64,000 nucleotides of DNA from Bacteroidota bacterium. GTDB taxonomy: Bacteria; Bacteroidota; Bacteroidia; Bacteroidales; UBA10428. Where the stretch lies: positions 62,001-126,000 of the forward strand of contig JAEZZA010000012.1 of assembly GCA_023442525.1 (NCBI GenBank). Direction: 5' to 3'. Below, in pieces: positions 46,863-56,223 of this stretch (positions within the stretch are counted from its first letter, which is position 1; the number at the start of each line of letters is the position of its first letter). The notes under the pieces were generated by a model, which searched no databases, was not told the DNA's origin, and was given only the letters and a program-made list of their open reading frames with translations. The position numbers were made by a program, and so were the translations under genes.

Positions 46863-48941
46863 ATGAATCGAATTATTAAACAATTATCCAAAGCAGCATT
46901 TGCGCTTTTGCTGATTCATGGCTCGTGCGCATTATCTCAAAGCCGTGATCCGGAAACTGAAGTGTTGTGGGATAAGTTCGGAGTACCTCATGTTTTTGCC
47001 AATGATCTTAATGATATGTATTATGCCTATGGTTGGGCACAAATGAGAAATCATGCCGATCTGATACTCAAACTGTATGGCCAGGCACGGGGGAAGGCCT
47101 CTGAGTACTGGGGCCCGGAATATCTTAAAATCGATGAGATGATAGGTTTATACGAAATACCGGAAAAGGCAAGCCTGAATTGCGAACGTATTCCTGAACC
47201 TTATAAATCATATCTCGACAACTTTGTAAAAGGCATTAATGATTTTGCCGCAGCAAACACCGGAATCATCAGTGCCCAATACAGACAGGCGCTACCCGTT
47301 ACAGCCCATGATATTATGTCGCACGTACTTCGTGTACTGTGTATTGAATTTCTGGCGTATGACGATTTGAATGCGATTGGTCAGATGGCGGGCAATGGAT
47401 CAAATGCCTATGCAATTGCTCCCTCAAGATCGGCATCAGGGAATGCCCTTTTGCTTACAAATCCGCACCTTCCCTGGTATGATTTCCATACATGGTTTGA
47501 AGCCCACCTGAAGGGACCGGGTTTTGATGCTTACGGAATTTCCATGGTTGGCATGCCGACACTTTCAATGGCATTTAATAAAAACCTGGGCTGGGCATTT
47601 ACTGTGAATACGCTTGATGCCGCTGACCGGTATCAATTAAAGCTCGCCGACGGCGGTTATATTGTGGATGGCAAAGTTAATCCTTTCAGATACAAAGAAA
47701 AAATAATCAAGGTGATCCAACCCGATGGCAGTGTTGTTGAAGTAAAAAAGGTATTCAAATACTCAATGCATGGCCCGGTTGTGGCAGAAAAGGATGGGAT
47801 GGCTTTTGCACTGCGTATTGCGGGTTATGATAACTTCCGGATTTTTGAACAGTACCATAAGATGGCCTCATCTGAAAACATAATCGAATTCGAAAACGCA
47901 ATGAAAATGCTTCAGAATCCGATGTTCAATATTCTATATGCCGACAGATCGGGGAATATTTTATATATCTTCAATGGTAATGTTCCGCGGCGACCTTCGG
48001 GTGATTTTGGATACTGGAAGGGAATAGTAGACGGAACCAGGTCGGACTTCATCTGGGATCAGTATCATACTTACGAAGAGTTGCCCAGAATATTGAATCC
48101 TGAATCAGGCTTTCTTCAGAACTGTAATGATCCGCCATGGACAACAACCTGGCCGGCAGCTCTGAACCCGGAGGATTACCCTTCGTACATGTCGCCTCAG
48201 TTCATGCATTTCAGAGCACAACGTGCCATGAATATGATAGTGAATGTTCCTTCAATTTCCATGGAGCAGTTGGCAGGATTTAAATACAATACAGTAATGG
48301 AAGTTGCCGAGCGATTCCTGGACGATCTTCTTGAGGCAGCAGCAACGAGTTCTGATTTATCGGTGAAAGAAGCAGCCATAGTACTTAAAAACTGGGATAA
48401 ATCGACAGATACTGCCAGCAGAGGTGCTGTACTATTTGCAGCCTGGTTTAATAAGTTGCGGGGTGATATGTTTAAGGTACCATGGGATCCGCGACAGCCC
48501 TCAACTACGCCCGACGGGCTGAAAGACTCTGAAAAAGCCGTTGACCTTCTGGCAGAAGCGATAACCGAGGTCAAATCAAGATATGGATCAGTGGATGTTG
48601 AATGGGGAGTTGTACACCGTTTCAGAGGGCCCGGATCGGATTATCCGGCAAATGGAGGCTCAGGTAATTACGGAATATTCAGAACGATTGATTACATGGA
48701 TATTTCGTCCACGACAAAGCAGGCTGTATTTGGAGACACATACATTGCTGTTACCGAGTTCGGTGATACCATAAAAGCGCAGGTATTGCTGGGCTATGGA
48801 AATGCAACTCAACCAGGAAATCCCCATGCAGGCGATCAGCTCAGGATGGCATCGGAGAAAAAACTAAGGCCGGCTCTGCTGAACCGGAATGACATTATGG
48901 AAAACCTTGAGGAGATTGAGAAATTAGTCGTTCCTAAATGA
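46863..48941 (+). CDS. penicillin acylase family Ntn-hydrolase
   Basis: 692-residue exported member of the S45 N-terminal nucleophile hydrolases, which include penicillin G acylase, cephalosporin acylase and PvdQ-type acyl-homoserine-lactone acylases. The signal peptide (about 1-25) is followed by an alpha-chain region (VLWDKFGVPHVFANDLNDMY, YAYGWAQMRNHADL). The autocatalytic cleavage site is GNG|SNAYAIAP, making Ser180 the beta-chain nucleophile, with TNPHLPW after it. The spacing and TNPHL motif fit the acylase side of the family. It follows the CocE-like gene by 36 bases; together they probably strip acyl groups from an amide substrate. Quorum quenching or beta-lactam degradation are possibilities. 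Confidence 0.9.
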   Translation: MNRIIKQLSKAAFALLLIHGSCALSQSRDPETEVLWDKFGVPHVFANDLNDMYYAYGWAQMRNHADLILKLYGQARGKASEYWGPEYLKIDEMIGLYEIPEKASLNCERIPEPYKSYLDNFVKGINDFAAANTGIISAQYRQALPVTAHDIMSHVLRVLCIEFLAYDDLNAIGQMAGNGSNAYAIAPSRSASGNALLLTNPHLPWYDFHTWFEAHLKGPGFDAYGISMVGMPTLSMAFNKNLGWAFTVNTLDAADRYQLKLADGGYIVDGKVNPFRYKEKIIKVIQPDGSVVEVKKVFKYSMHGPVVAEKDGMAFALRIAGYDNFRIFEQYHKMASSENIIEFENAMKMLQNPMFNILYADRSGNILYIFNGNVPRRPSGDFGYWKGIVDGTRSDFIWDQYHTYEELPRILNPESGFLQNCNDPPWTTTWPAALNPEDYPSYMSPQFMHFRAQRAMNMIVNVPSISMEQLAGFKYNTVMEVAERFLDDLLEAAATSSDLSVKEAAIVLKNWDKSTDTASRGAVLFAAWFNKLRGDMFKVPWDPRQPSTTPDGLKDSEKAVDLLAEAITEVKSRYGSVDVEWGVVHRFRGPGSDYPANGGSGNYGIFRTIDYMDISSTTKQAVFGDTYIAVTEFGDTIKAQVLLGYGNATQPGNPHAGDQLRMASEKKLRPALLNRNDIMENLEEIEKLVVPK

Positions 48942-48975
48942 TTGATAAATCAGTAGGATTTCTCATGAAAATATT

Positions 48976-48983
48976 TATCTTCG
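48976..48983 (+). promoter_or_regulatory. possible -7 element before the ECF sigma gene
   Basis: TATCTTCG fits the TAnnTTYG -7 pattern about 72 bases before the sigma gene start, in the 113-base gap after the acylase gene. No -33 TTTG is at the expected distance, so this is tentative. Confidence 0.3.
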
Positions 48984-49054
48984 TATACACTCCAAACCTC
49001 CTGTATCCGGTAAACTCCTGTTTCATATGTCCGCCTTCTGAAATGTGATCATAT

Positions 49055-49612
49055 ATGAGGTTCTGCAGGGACAATGATGTCGATATCTGGCGCAAATTCA
49101 AACAGGGCGATAACGAAGCGTTTTCTGTTATTTACCGGAACTTTTCATCCAGGCTATTTTTATACGGGTTAAAGATCACTCGAAATCGGACGCTGATTGA
49201 GGATGCACTACAGGACTTGTTTCTGGAGCTGATACGGAATCGCCGGACTATAGGCGATACAGATAATATTCTTAGTTACTTGCTGACCTGCTTTCGCAGA
49301 AAGCTATTCAGGAAATTGAAAAGTGAATACCGGTACGATCTTGTGGAAGATACTCCTGAATATCCTTTTGAAGTAATGTATTCTGTTGAACATGAAATGG
49401 TGCTTGATGAAAGTAAGAACCGAAGGAATATGCTGTTCATTGATGCTCTGAAACAGCTATCACCACGACAGAAGGAGGCTATTTACCTCAGGTTTACAAG
49501 CGGGCTTGCTTACGAAGAAGTTTCAGATATTATGGAAATGAGTCTTGAAGCATGCCGCAATCTCATTTACAGAGCAATCAAATCGTTAAAGGACGGATTA
49601 AAAAACAGGTAA
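49055..49612 (+). CDS. ECF RNA polymerase sigma factor
   Basis: 185-residue sigma-70 family ECF factor of the Bacteroidetes FecR-linked type. Region 2 covers about 10-95 (WRKFKQGDNEAFSVIYRNF, IEDALQDLFLELIRNR) and region 4 about 125-180 (DALKQLSPRQKEAIYLRF, SGLAYEEVSDIMEMS). It is followed after 62 bases by a FecR anti-sigma gene and then by SusC with an STN domain, the standard trans-envelope switch: ligand binding by SusC would release this sigma factor to transcribe the downstream PUL. Confidence 0.92.
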   Translation: MRFCRDNDVDIWRKFKQGDNEAFSVIYRNFSSRLFLYGLKITRNRTLIEDALQDLFLELIRNRRTIGDTDNILSYLLTCFRRKLFRKLKSEYRYDLVEDTPEYPFEVMYSVEHEMVLDESKNRRNMLFIDALKQLSPRQKEAIYLRFTSGLAYEEVSDIMEMSLEACRNLIYRAIKSLKDGLKNR

Positions 49613-49674
49613 AATTTTTAAAAAATTGATGATGTTTTCATATATGTTGTCTTTATCTAATAAAGGATTATTCA

Positions 49675-50856
49675 ATGAATCCCGATAAATTTCTTTCATA
49701 TTCCGTTGAAGAGATTGTTCCCGACCAGGATTTCATTCACTGGGTATTGCATCCCGACAAGGAGAGCGATACGTTATGGAAAAACTATCTGGAACAGCAT
49801 CCGGATATGAAAAATAAAATCCGGGATGCAGCATTTATTGTGCGTTCACTCCAGCCGGTCGAGCCCGAAGCTATTGATGAAAGTCTGAACAGGGTTTTGG
49901 AATCGGTGCTTACGGCTGAAAGCACCCGGAAGCACCGGATTGTAGTATCATTTATGAAATATGCTGCCGGTATACTGCTGATTTTGGCTGCCGGAACCAT
50001 TTATTATGTTGCAAAGCATACTGCGGACGAGTTTCCTCTCACTGCAATGGAATCCCAATCAATCAACAAGGGAAGAATAATACTTGCCGACGGGACTTCG
50101 CATGAATTTGACACGGACCGGACTAATATAAGGCAATCTGCGTGTGGGAAAGTCCTGGTAAATGACGATACCCTTGTGATTCATTCTAAAGCTTCAGGAT
50201 CCGACCGGAAGGCGCTCAACCGTATCATTATTCCCTACGGGAAAAGATCAGAAATCACATTGTCCGACGGCACACATATATGGCTGAATTCAGGGAGCCA
50301 GATATCTTATCCGGCAGAATTCCGTGATGATACCAGGGAAGTGTATCTTTCGGGTGAAGCCTATTTTGATGTAAGCCCCGATGTTCAAAAACCTTTTATA
50401 GTATTTACAAAAGATATCCGGATACGTGTATTGGGGACTTCTTTTAACGTTTCATCGTATTCTGCAGATAACATTACCCAAACTGTGCTGGTGAACGGGG
50501 CGGTTAAAATTACCCAGAACGGGTTACTGGCCCGCTCAATCGAAATGAAACCCGGCGAAAGAGTAGTATACAATAAAACTCATGAATCTTTTAATAAAGA
50601 CCGGGTAAATGTGGAATTATACTCATCGTGGATTGATGGCTATCTTATTTTCGATAATGAGCCCACCAGTGAAATAATCAAACGGCTGGAAAGGATATAC
50701 AATCAACGGATTATTGCCGACCCTGGCTTGTCAGCCATATCTTTTTCGGGAAAACTCGACCTTCAGGAAGACATCAAAGATGTGCTCGACAATATTGCTT
50801 TCGCATCCGGACTGAATGTAAGTAAAAGCGGAGAGTATTTTATAATTAAACCCTGA
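49675..50856 (+). CDS. FecR family anti-sigma factor
   Basis: 393-residue inner-membrane anti-sigma protein. A cytoplasmic N-terminal segment (about 1-95, sigma-binding) is followed by one membrane helix (about 101-120; AAGILLILAAGTIYYV), a FecR domain (about 150-265; IPYGKRSEITLSDGTHIWLNSGS, GEAYFDV, VLGTSFNV) and a C-terminal DUF4974 domain (about 320-393; LERIYNQRI, YFIIKP). It holds the upstream ECF sigma factor inactive until the STN domain of SusC signals through it. It is separated from SusC by a hairpin of 11-base stem. Confidence 0.93.
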   Translation: MNPDKFLSYSVEEIVPDQDFIHWVLHPDKESDTLWKNYLEQHPDMKNKIRDAAFIVRSLQPVEPEAIDESLNRVLESVLTAESTRKHRIVVSFMKYAAGILLILAAGTIYYVAKHTADEFPLTAMESQSINKGRIILADGTSHEFDTDRTNIRQSACGKVLVNDDTLVIHSKASGSDRKALNRIIIPYGKRSEITLSDGTHIWLNSGSQISYPAEFRDDTREVYLSGEAYFDVSPDVQKPFIVFTKDIRIRVLGTSFNVSSYSADNITQTVLVNGAVKITQNGLLARSIEMKPGERVVYNKTHESFNKDRVNVELYSSWIDGYLIFDNEPTSEIIKRLERIYNQRIIADPGLSAISFSGKLDLQEDIKDVLDNIAFASGLNVSKSGEYFIIKP

Positions 50857-50895
50857 TGATCATGAAAATTTAGAGGCGATTCGGTATAAATCAAA

Positions 50896-50931
50896 AAAAC
50901 CGGGATATGCGCCTAAACAGATCCCGGTTTT
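50896..50931 (+). terminator. hairpin between fecR and susC
   Basis: AAAACCGGGAT (50896-50906) and ATCCCGGTTTT (50921-50931) form a perfect 11-base stem with a 14-base loop, ending in four T residues. It would act as an intrinsic terminator insulating the sigma/fecR pair from susC, or as an attenuator. Confidence 0.65.
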
Positions 50932-50987
50932 ATGAGATTTAACTAACCTGCATAAGGCTAATTAACTAATACAAAACATTCAAAATT

Positions 50988-53900
50988 ATGAAAAAATTAC
51001 GAATTGGCGGGGTTTGTATTCCTTATTACAAAAAATTCTTACTCATCATGCGTATCTCAATAATTCTGGTTCTGGCCACTACGGCTCTGGCTTTTGCCGA
51101 AACAACCTATTCTCAGAATACGCGTTTGTCACTTTCGGTACAAGATAAATCACTTCTTGAAGTTTTCCAGGAAATTGAGGGGCAATCGGAGTTCTTGTTC
51201 TTCTATCAGGACCAACAGATCGATCTGAGGGATAAAGTCACCGTTGATTTGAATGATATGAGCATTGGGGCCATATTGGATGCTTTATTAACCGGAAGAG
51301 GATATACTTATCTGATCCGCGACCGGCAAATTGTAATTGGCAAGTCGCAGGTTCAGGAAACAAAAAATGATACGGAATATAAGCGGATATTCACCACTAT
51401 TCTCCAGCCATTTCAGGTTACAGGGATGGTAACCGATGAATCCACAGGTGAGCCACTCGTTGGAGTGAATATTATGATCCGTGGTACTCAACAGGGTACA
51501 ATAACCAGCATAACCGGAAAGTATGTCATTAATGTTCCTTCCGACACATCAACGCTTATATTTTCTTATGTAGGCTATGTACCTGAGAACATTCGTGTTG
51601 ACGGAAAAAACGTAATTGACATCGCTCTTACGCCTGATATTGGGCGACTCCAGGAAGTGGTTGTAATTGGTTACGGTACGCAACGAAAAGTAAACTTGTC
51701 GGGTGCTGTAGATGTGGTAACATCACAGGAATTGGAAAGCCGTCCGGTGAACAACGTGGTTCAGGCTCTTCAGGGTTTGTCGCCCAGCCTGAATATTACT
51801 CCGGGTAATGAAGGGGGTGAGGTAGGAGGAAAAATGATTATGAATATCAGAGGATCCGGGTCGATAAATGGTTCAGGTGGCAAGCCTTATATTCTGGTTG
51901 ACGGCATTGAACAGGATATCTATAACATTAATCCCGATGATATTGAAAGTATTTCGGTATTAAAAGATGCCGCTTCTTCATCTATATATGGTGCCCGTGC
52001 CGCATTCGGAGTTATATTGATCACAACAAAAAAAGGAAATAAAGATGGTATATCCGTAACATACTCTAATAATTTTTCATTTGCCAAACCCACCAGGGTT
52101 CCTCACTCTGTTAACTCACTGAAGTTTGCCGAGTACTTTAATGAAGCTTCGGTTAATGACGGAAGTCCTGCATTGTTCCAGCCAATTATAATAGAGAACA
52201 TAAAGAAATACCAGGCCGGAGAGATTGATTACTGGACCGTACCTATTCCCTGGTCGCCCCTGTATTGGCTAAGTTATTCAGGTTCCTGGGCTAATACCGA
52301 CTGGTATAAAGAACATTACAAGGAATGGGTACCCAACAGCACTCATAGCGTGAGTTTGAACGGAGGTAATGAAAGAACCCAGTTTTTTGTATCGGGTTCA
52401 ACACTAAACCAGGAAGGATTGCTTGTTATTGGTAACGACAGTCATGTGCGTAACACATTGAATGCCAAGATTAATACTAAGGTATACGACTGGCTGAGAT
52501 TCAATTTTTCAACAAAATACTTCAGAAAGAATGTAAACCGGCCGAGTTATGATAAGGGAGAGTATTATCATAGCCTTGCACGGCAGTGGCCTACCAACGC
52601 CCCTTATTATCCTGATGGCACCCTGGCTTATGAGAATGTTCAGATATGGCTTGAACAGGGAGGGAGATACGATGAAAACCAGAATGAATTTACCATTATC
52701 CCCGGATTGGAAATTGAACCAATGAAGGGATGGGTAATCTATGCAAATTACAGGTGGAAAATGAACACCAGCGGTGTTACAAACCATGAGGCAAAAGTGG
52801 TTGGCACGTTGGTAAACGGAGCCAAAACATACCTGAGATCCAATAATAATTTCACCAGTTACGACTATGAGAGTTATTATAACTCGCCGAACCTTTATAC
52901 AACCTACACCAAATCTTTTGGCAATCACAATTTCGTGATATTGGCCGGATTTGAACAGGAGTTGATGGAATACCGTTCGACATATGCCAAACGCTGGGAT
53001 CTGGTAAGTGACAAGGTGCCGTCGCTCAACACGGCAACGGGAAAGCAGGAATCATCCGGAACCCTCGGTCATTTTTCAACACGAAGCTATTTTGGACGAT
53101 TGAATTATAATTTCCGTGAGAAGTACCTGTTAGAATTTTCAATAAGAAGGGACGGATCATCAAAATTCGAAGAAAATTACCGATGGGGATTATTCCCGTC
53201 TGTATCTGCTGCTTATGTGGTTTCAAAGGAATCGTTCTGGAAACCACTGGAAGATGTGGTAAACATGTTTAAGTTGAGAACTTCTTACGGGTCGTTGGGT
53301 AACCAGGATGTCGACAATTACCTTTATGTGGAACGGTTGCCGATCTTTACCAACCTGCAATATGTAATGGCCGACGGTCTACCCAATTACGTGGGTATGG
53401 CCAATCTGATGAGCCCTGCGCTCACATGGGAGAAGGTGAGGACAAGAAATTACGGATTCGATGCCGGGTTCTTAAGAAACAGGCTTAATATTTCGTTCGA
53501 TTACTTTGTTCGCAATACATTCGACATGCTTGGGCCTGCAGAATCGTTACCGGCTGTTCTCGGAACAGGAGTGCCCAGTTCAAACAATGCTTCGTTGCAA
53601 AGTAAAGGATTTGAGGTCGTACTGGGATGGAAAGACAACATCAGGAACTTCTCATACGATTTGAAATTCCTGGTATCCGACGCCACTTCAACGATAACCA
53701 GGTATTATAATCCTCAGAAACTGCTTACCAACGGATATTATGAGGGTGCCCAACTCGGAGAAATATGGGGATTCACAACAGTGGGTCTGTTTGAATCGGA
53801 TGAGGAAGCACAGACCATCGATCAGTCGTACCTCTCAACCGAGCCCTGGAGAGCAGGGGATGTTCACTATGCCGATCTTAACAATGACGGGAAAATCAAT

Positions 53901-54449
53901 ATAGGCCGGAATACGGTAGATGATCCGGGAGATCTTTCGGTAATAGGTAACTCTTCACCACGCTATGCTTACAGTATGATGGCCAGCGCATCGTGGAAAG
54001 GAATTGATTTCAATATGCTATGGCAGGGAATCGGCAAACGCGATCTGGCGCTCGACGGAACTTTATTCTGGGGGACACCCGGCGGACGCTGGTGGGCTAT
54101 AGGGCTTGAAGAGCACATGGATTACTGGACGCCGGACAACACGGATGCATACTGGCCCAGGCCATACATGGATAAGGGGTATAAGAATCACAGAGTACAG
54201 ACACGATACCTGCAGAACGGGGCTTACCTTCGCCTGAAATCATTACAACTGGGATATACCATACCATCTCCGATAACACAGAAAGCGCTTGTAAAAAACC
54301 TGCGAATATATGTTTCGGGAGAGAACCTGCTGACATTTACCAAACTGATAACCATTTTCGATCCGGAGGCAACAGGAGGCGACTATGGCAGCGGAACCGT
54401 TTATCCCCTGCAAAAGGTACTTTCTATTGGTATGAATCTTACATTTTAA
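50988..54449 (+). CDS. susC: SusC/RagA TonB-linked outer-membrane transporter with STN domain
   Basis: 1153-residue SusC-family importer of glycan fragments. Signal peptide (core about 22-38), then an STN secretin/TonB N-terminal signalling domain (about 45-117; LSLSVQDKSLLEVFQEIEGQ), a CarboxypepD_reg-like domain (about 143-218; VTGMVTDESTGEPLVGVNI), the plug (VVVIGYGTQRKVNLSG, DGIEQDIYNINPDDIESISVLKDAA) and a barrel ending in SIGMNLTF. The STN domain is the contact to the FecR protein upstream, so substrate binding can control transcription. SusD begins 19 bases later. Confidence 0.95.
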   Translation: MKKLRIGGVCIPYYKKFLLIMRISIILVLATTALAFAETTYSQNTRLSLSVQDKSLLEVFQEIEGQSEFLFFYQDQQIDLRDKVTVDLNDMSIGAILDALLTGRGYTYLIRDRQIVIGKSQVQETKNDTEYKRIFTTILQPFQVTGMVTDESTGEPLVGVNIMIRGTQQGTITSITGKYVINVPSDTSTLIFSYVGYVPENIRVDGKNVIDIALTPDIGRLQEVVVIGYGTQRKVNLSGAVDVVTSQELESRPVNNVVQALQGLSPSLNITPGNEGGEVGGKMIMNIRGSGSINGSGGKPYILVDGIEQDIYNINPDDIESISVLKDAASSSIYGARAAFGVILITTKKGNKDGISVTYSNNFSFAKPTRVPHSVNSLKFAEYFNEASVNDGSPALFQPIIIENIKKYQAGEIDYWTVPIPWSPLYWLSYSGSWANTDWYKEHYKEWVPNSTHSVSLNGGNERTQFFVSGSTLNQEGLLVIGNDSHVRNTLNAKINTKVYDWLRFNFSTKYFRKNVNRPSYDKGEYYHSLARQWPTNAPYYPDGTLAYENVQIWLEQGGRYDENQNEFTIIPGLEIEPMKGWVIYANYRWKMNTSGVTNHEAKVVGTLVNGAKTYLRSNNNFTSYDYESYYNSPNLYTTYTKSFGNHNFVILAGFEQELMEYRSTYAKRWDLVSDKVPSLNTATGKQESSGTLGHFSTRSYFGRLNYNFREKYLLEFSIRRDGSSKFEENYRWGLFPSVSAAYVVSKESFWKPLEDVVNMFKLRTSYGSLGNQDVDNYLYVERLPIFTNLQYVMADGLPNYVGMANLMSPALTWEKVRTRNYGFDAGFLRNRLNISFDYFVRNTFDMLGPAESLPAVLGTGVPSSNNASLQSKGFEVVLGWKDNIRNFSYDLKFLVSDATSTITRYYNPQKLLTNGYYEGAQLGEIWGFTTVGLFESDEEAQTIDQSYLSTEPWRAGDVHYADLNNDGKINIGRNTVDDPGDLSVIGNSSPRYAYSMMASASWKGIDFNMLWQGIGKRDLALDGTLFWGTPGGRWWAIGLEEHMDYWTPDNTDAYWPRPYMDKGYKNHRVQTRYLQNGAYLRLKSLQLGYTIPSPITQKALVKNLRIYVSGENLLTFTKLITIFDPEATGGDYGSGTVYPLQKVLSIGMNLTF

Positions 54450-54468
54450 TGTGATTAAATGTATTGCA

Positions 54469-56223
54469 ATGAATAAAAAAATATATATCGTTTTAGTCCT
54501 TAGTGTGATCTTAAGCTGGTCATGCAATGAGGATTTCCTGGAAAGATATCCTTTGGATGAACTTTCACCGAATGAATATTTTAAATCGGCCAACGATCTG
54601 AAGCTATATGCAAACCGATTCTATACCCTTTTGCCTGCACACGGAGGATATGGAGGAGGTACCTTCTGGATTGATGAAAACAGTGACAACCTGGTCCCGG
54701 GTGTCTTTAACACACAACTGGGTGGAACAAGAACATTACCTGCATCAGGTGCGGGATGGGAATGGAGCGATATCCGGCAATGTAACTATTTCTTTGATAA
54801 TTGCTTTAAGAACCTGGAAGATACAGTAGACGGTTTGAAATATATTGGAGAAGTAAAATTTTTCAAAGCAATCCTTTATTTTGACAAAGTTAAAACCTTC
54901 GGAGATGTGCCCTGGTTTAACAGAGCACTCGGTCCTGATTCCCCGGAACTGTACGCACCGCGCGACAGTCGCAAATCGGTGGTCGATTCCATCATTGCCT
55001 GTCTCGACTATGCAATTGCCCATCTGGATGATATGGCAACCGCCGAACCTTTCCGTATTAACAAAGAGACCGCCATGCTTCTTAAGGCAAGAATTTGCCT
55101 ATATGAAGGAACCTGGGAAAAGTATCATTATAACACACCTTTCGGTGTGGCTGGTGAAAACGGGCAATCTTTCCTGCAATTGGCGGTTGAAACAGCACAG
55201 GCGCTCATGGAAACAGGGACATTCAGCCTTTATACCGGACCAGCCGGAAAAGAATATTGGTCGCTGTTTAATCAACTTGATTACTCTGAAAATCCTGAAG
55301 TACTGCTCTGGAAAAAATTTGATCCGGAATTGGGCTTCGTACATCATATTTCAGCTATACTAGTCAGCGGTGCCGGAAATACAGGTATTAGTAAGGATAT
55401 GGTCGACAGTTATCTGTGTTCCGACGGTCAACCAATTTCAGTAAGTCCGCTGTTCATGGGCTACGACTCTCTTGAAGGTATGGTGGTGAATCGTGATCCT
55501 CGCCTGGCTCAATCTATCTTTCTTCGCGGTTATGAGCAGACAATTAACTCGCCGGGCGGAGCTGCAGACACAAAATTTGAAAAACCGGCTATTGATAATT
55601 CCGGACAATTCAGAGCCACTACAGGTTTCTGCCTTTATAAAGGAATCAATCCAGATGCTTCACAAAGTACTTCAGCCGGCGGCTGGATGGGTTCAATTAT
55701 TTTCAGATATACCGAAGCCCTTCTCATTTATGCCGAGGCAAGAGCCGAACTGGGAGTAATTACACAGCAAGATATCGACATCACCATCAATAAAATCCGC
55801 GACCGGGTTGGAATGGTGCATCTTGATATAAACAATATTACCAGTGATCCCGACTGGGATTTCCCTGAACTGTCGCCTGTAATTAATGAAATTCGCCGCG
55901 AAAGACGTGTTGAACTTGCTTTTGAAGGTCACAGATGGGATGATATTGCCCGTTGGAGAGCACATCATTTAATTACCGGGAAACGCCCGAAAGGATGCCT
56001 GTATATTGGTTCAAACCTCGAAAATACTTATTTCGATTTCCTTGGGAATCCGGCTATTATCATAGGTCAAAACCTTCATGTAGATGAGGAGGGATTTATT
56101 GATCCATATCAGGTTATGTTGCCAAACGGATTTGGTTTTGACCCGGGCAGAGATTATCTGTCTCCGATACCGACCAACGAAATTACGCTTAATTCTAACC
56201 TTGTTCAAAATCCGGGATGGTGA
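54469..56223 (+). CDS. susD: RagB/SusD outer-membrane glycan-binding lipoprotein
   Basis: 584-residue lipoprotein (signal ending SWSCNEDF, Cys19) of the RagB/SusD type. N-terminal DFLERYPLDELSPNEYFKSANDLK and C-terminal INEIRRERRVELAFEGHRWDDIARW are strong family signatures. SusD lids the SusC barrel and captures its substrate. ATG at 54469 is preferred to an upstream in-frame GTG because the lipobox then sits at a normal distance. Its stop lies inside the start of the following GH172 gene (7-base overlap), so the enzyme is translationally coupled to the uptake complex. Confidence 0.95.
   Translation: MNKKIYIVLVLSVILSWSCNEDFLERYPLDELSPNEYFKSANDLKLYANRFYTLLPAHGGYGGGTFWIDENSDNLVPGVFNTQLGGTRTLPASGAGWEWSDIRQCNYFFDNCFKNLEDTVDGLKYIGEVKFFKAILYFDKVKTFGDVPWFNRALGPDSPELYAPRDSRKSVVDSIIACLDYAIAHLDDMATAEPFRINKETAMLLKARICLYEGTWEKYHYNTPFGVAGENGQSFLQLAVETAQALMETGTFSLYTGPAGKEYWSLFNQLDYSENPEVLLWKKFDPELGFVHHISAILVSGAGNTGISKDMVDSYLCSDGQPISVSPLFMGYDSLEGMVVNRDPRLAQSIFLRGYEQTINSPGGAADTKFEKPAIDNSGQFRATTGFCLYKGINPDASQSTSAGGWMGSIIFRYTEALLIYAEARAELGVITQQDIDITINKIRDRVGMVHLDINNITSDPDWDFPELSPVINEIRRERRVELAFEGHRWDDIARWRAHHLITGKRPKGCLYIGSNLENTYFDFLGNPAIIIGQNLHVDEEGFIDPYQVMLPNGFGFDPGRDYLSPIPTNEITLNSNLVQNPGW

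Noticed and set aside
54881..55363. 160-codon open frame inside susD in another frame
   Set aside because: SusD is unambiguous in the main frame; this is a shadow without start or domain evidence.
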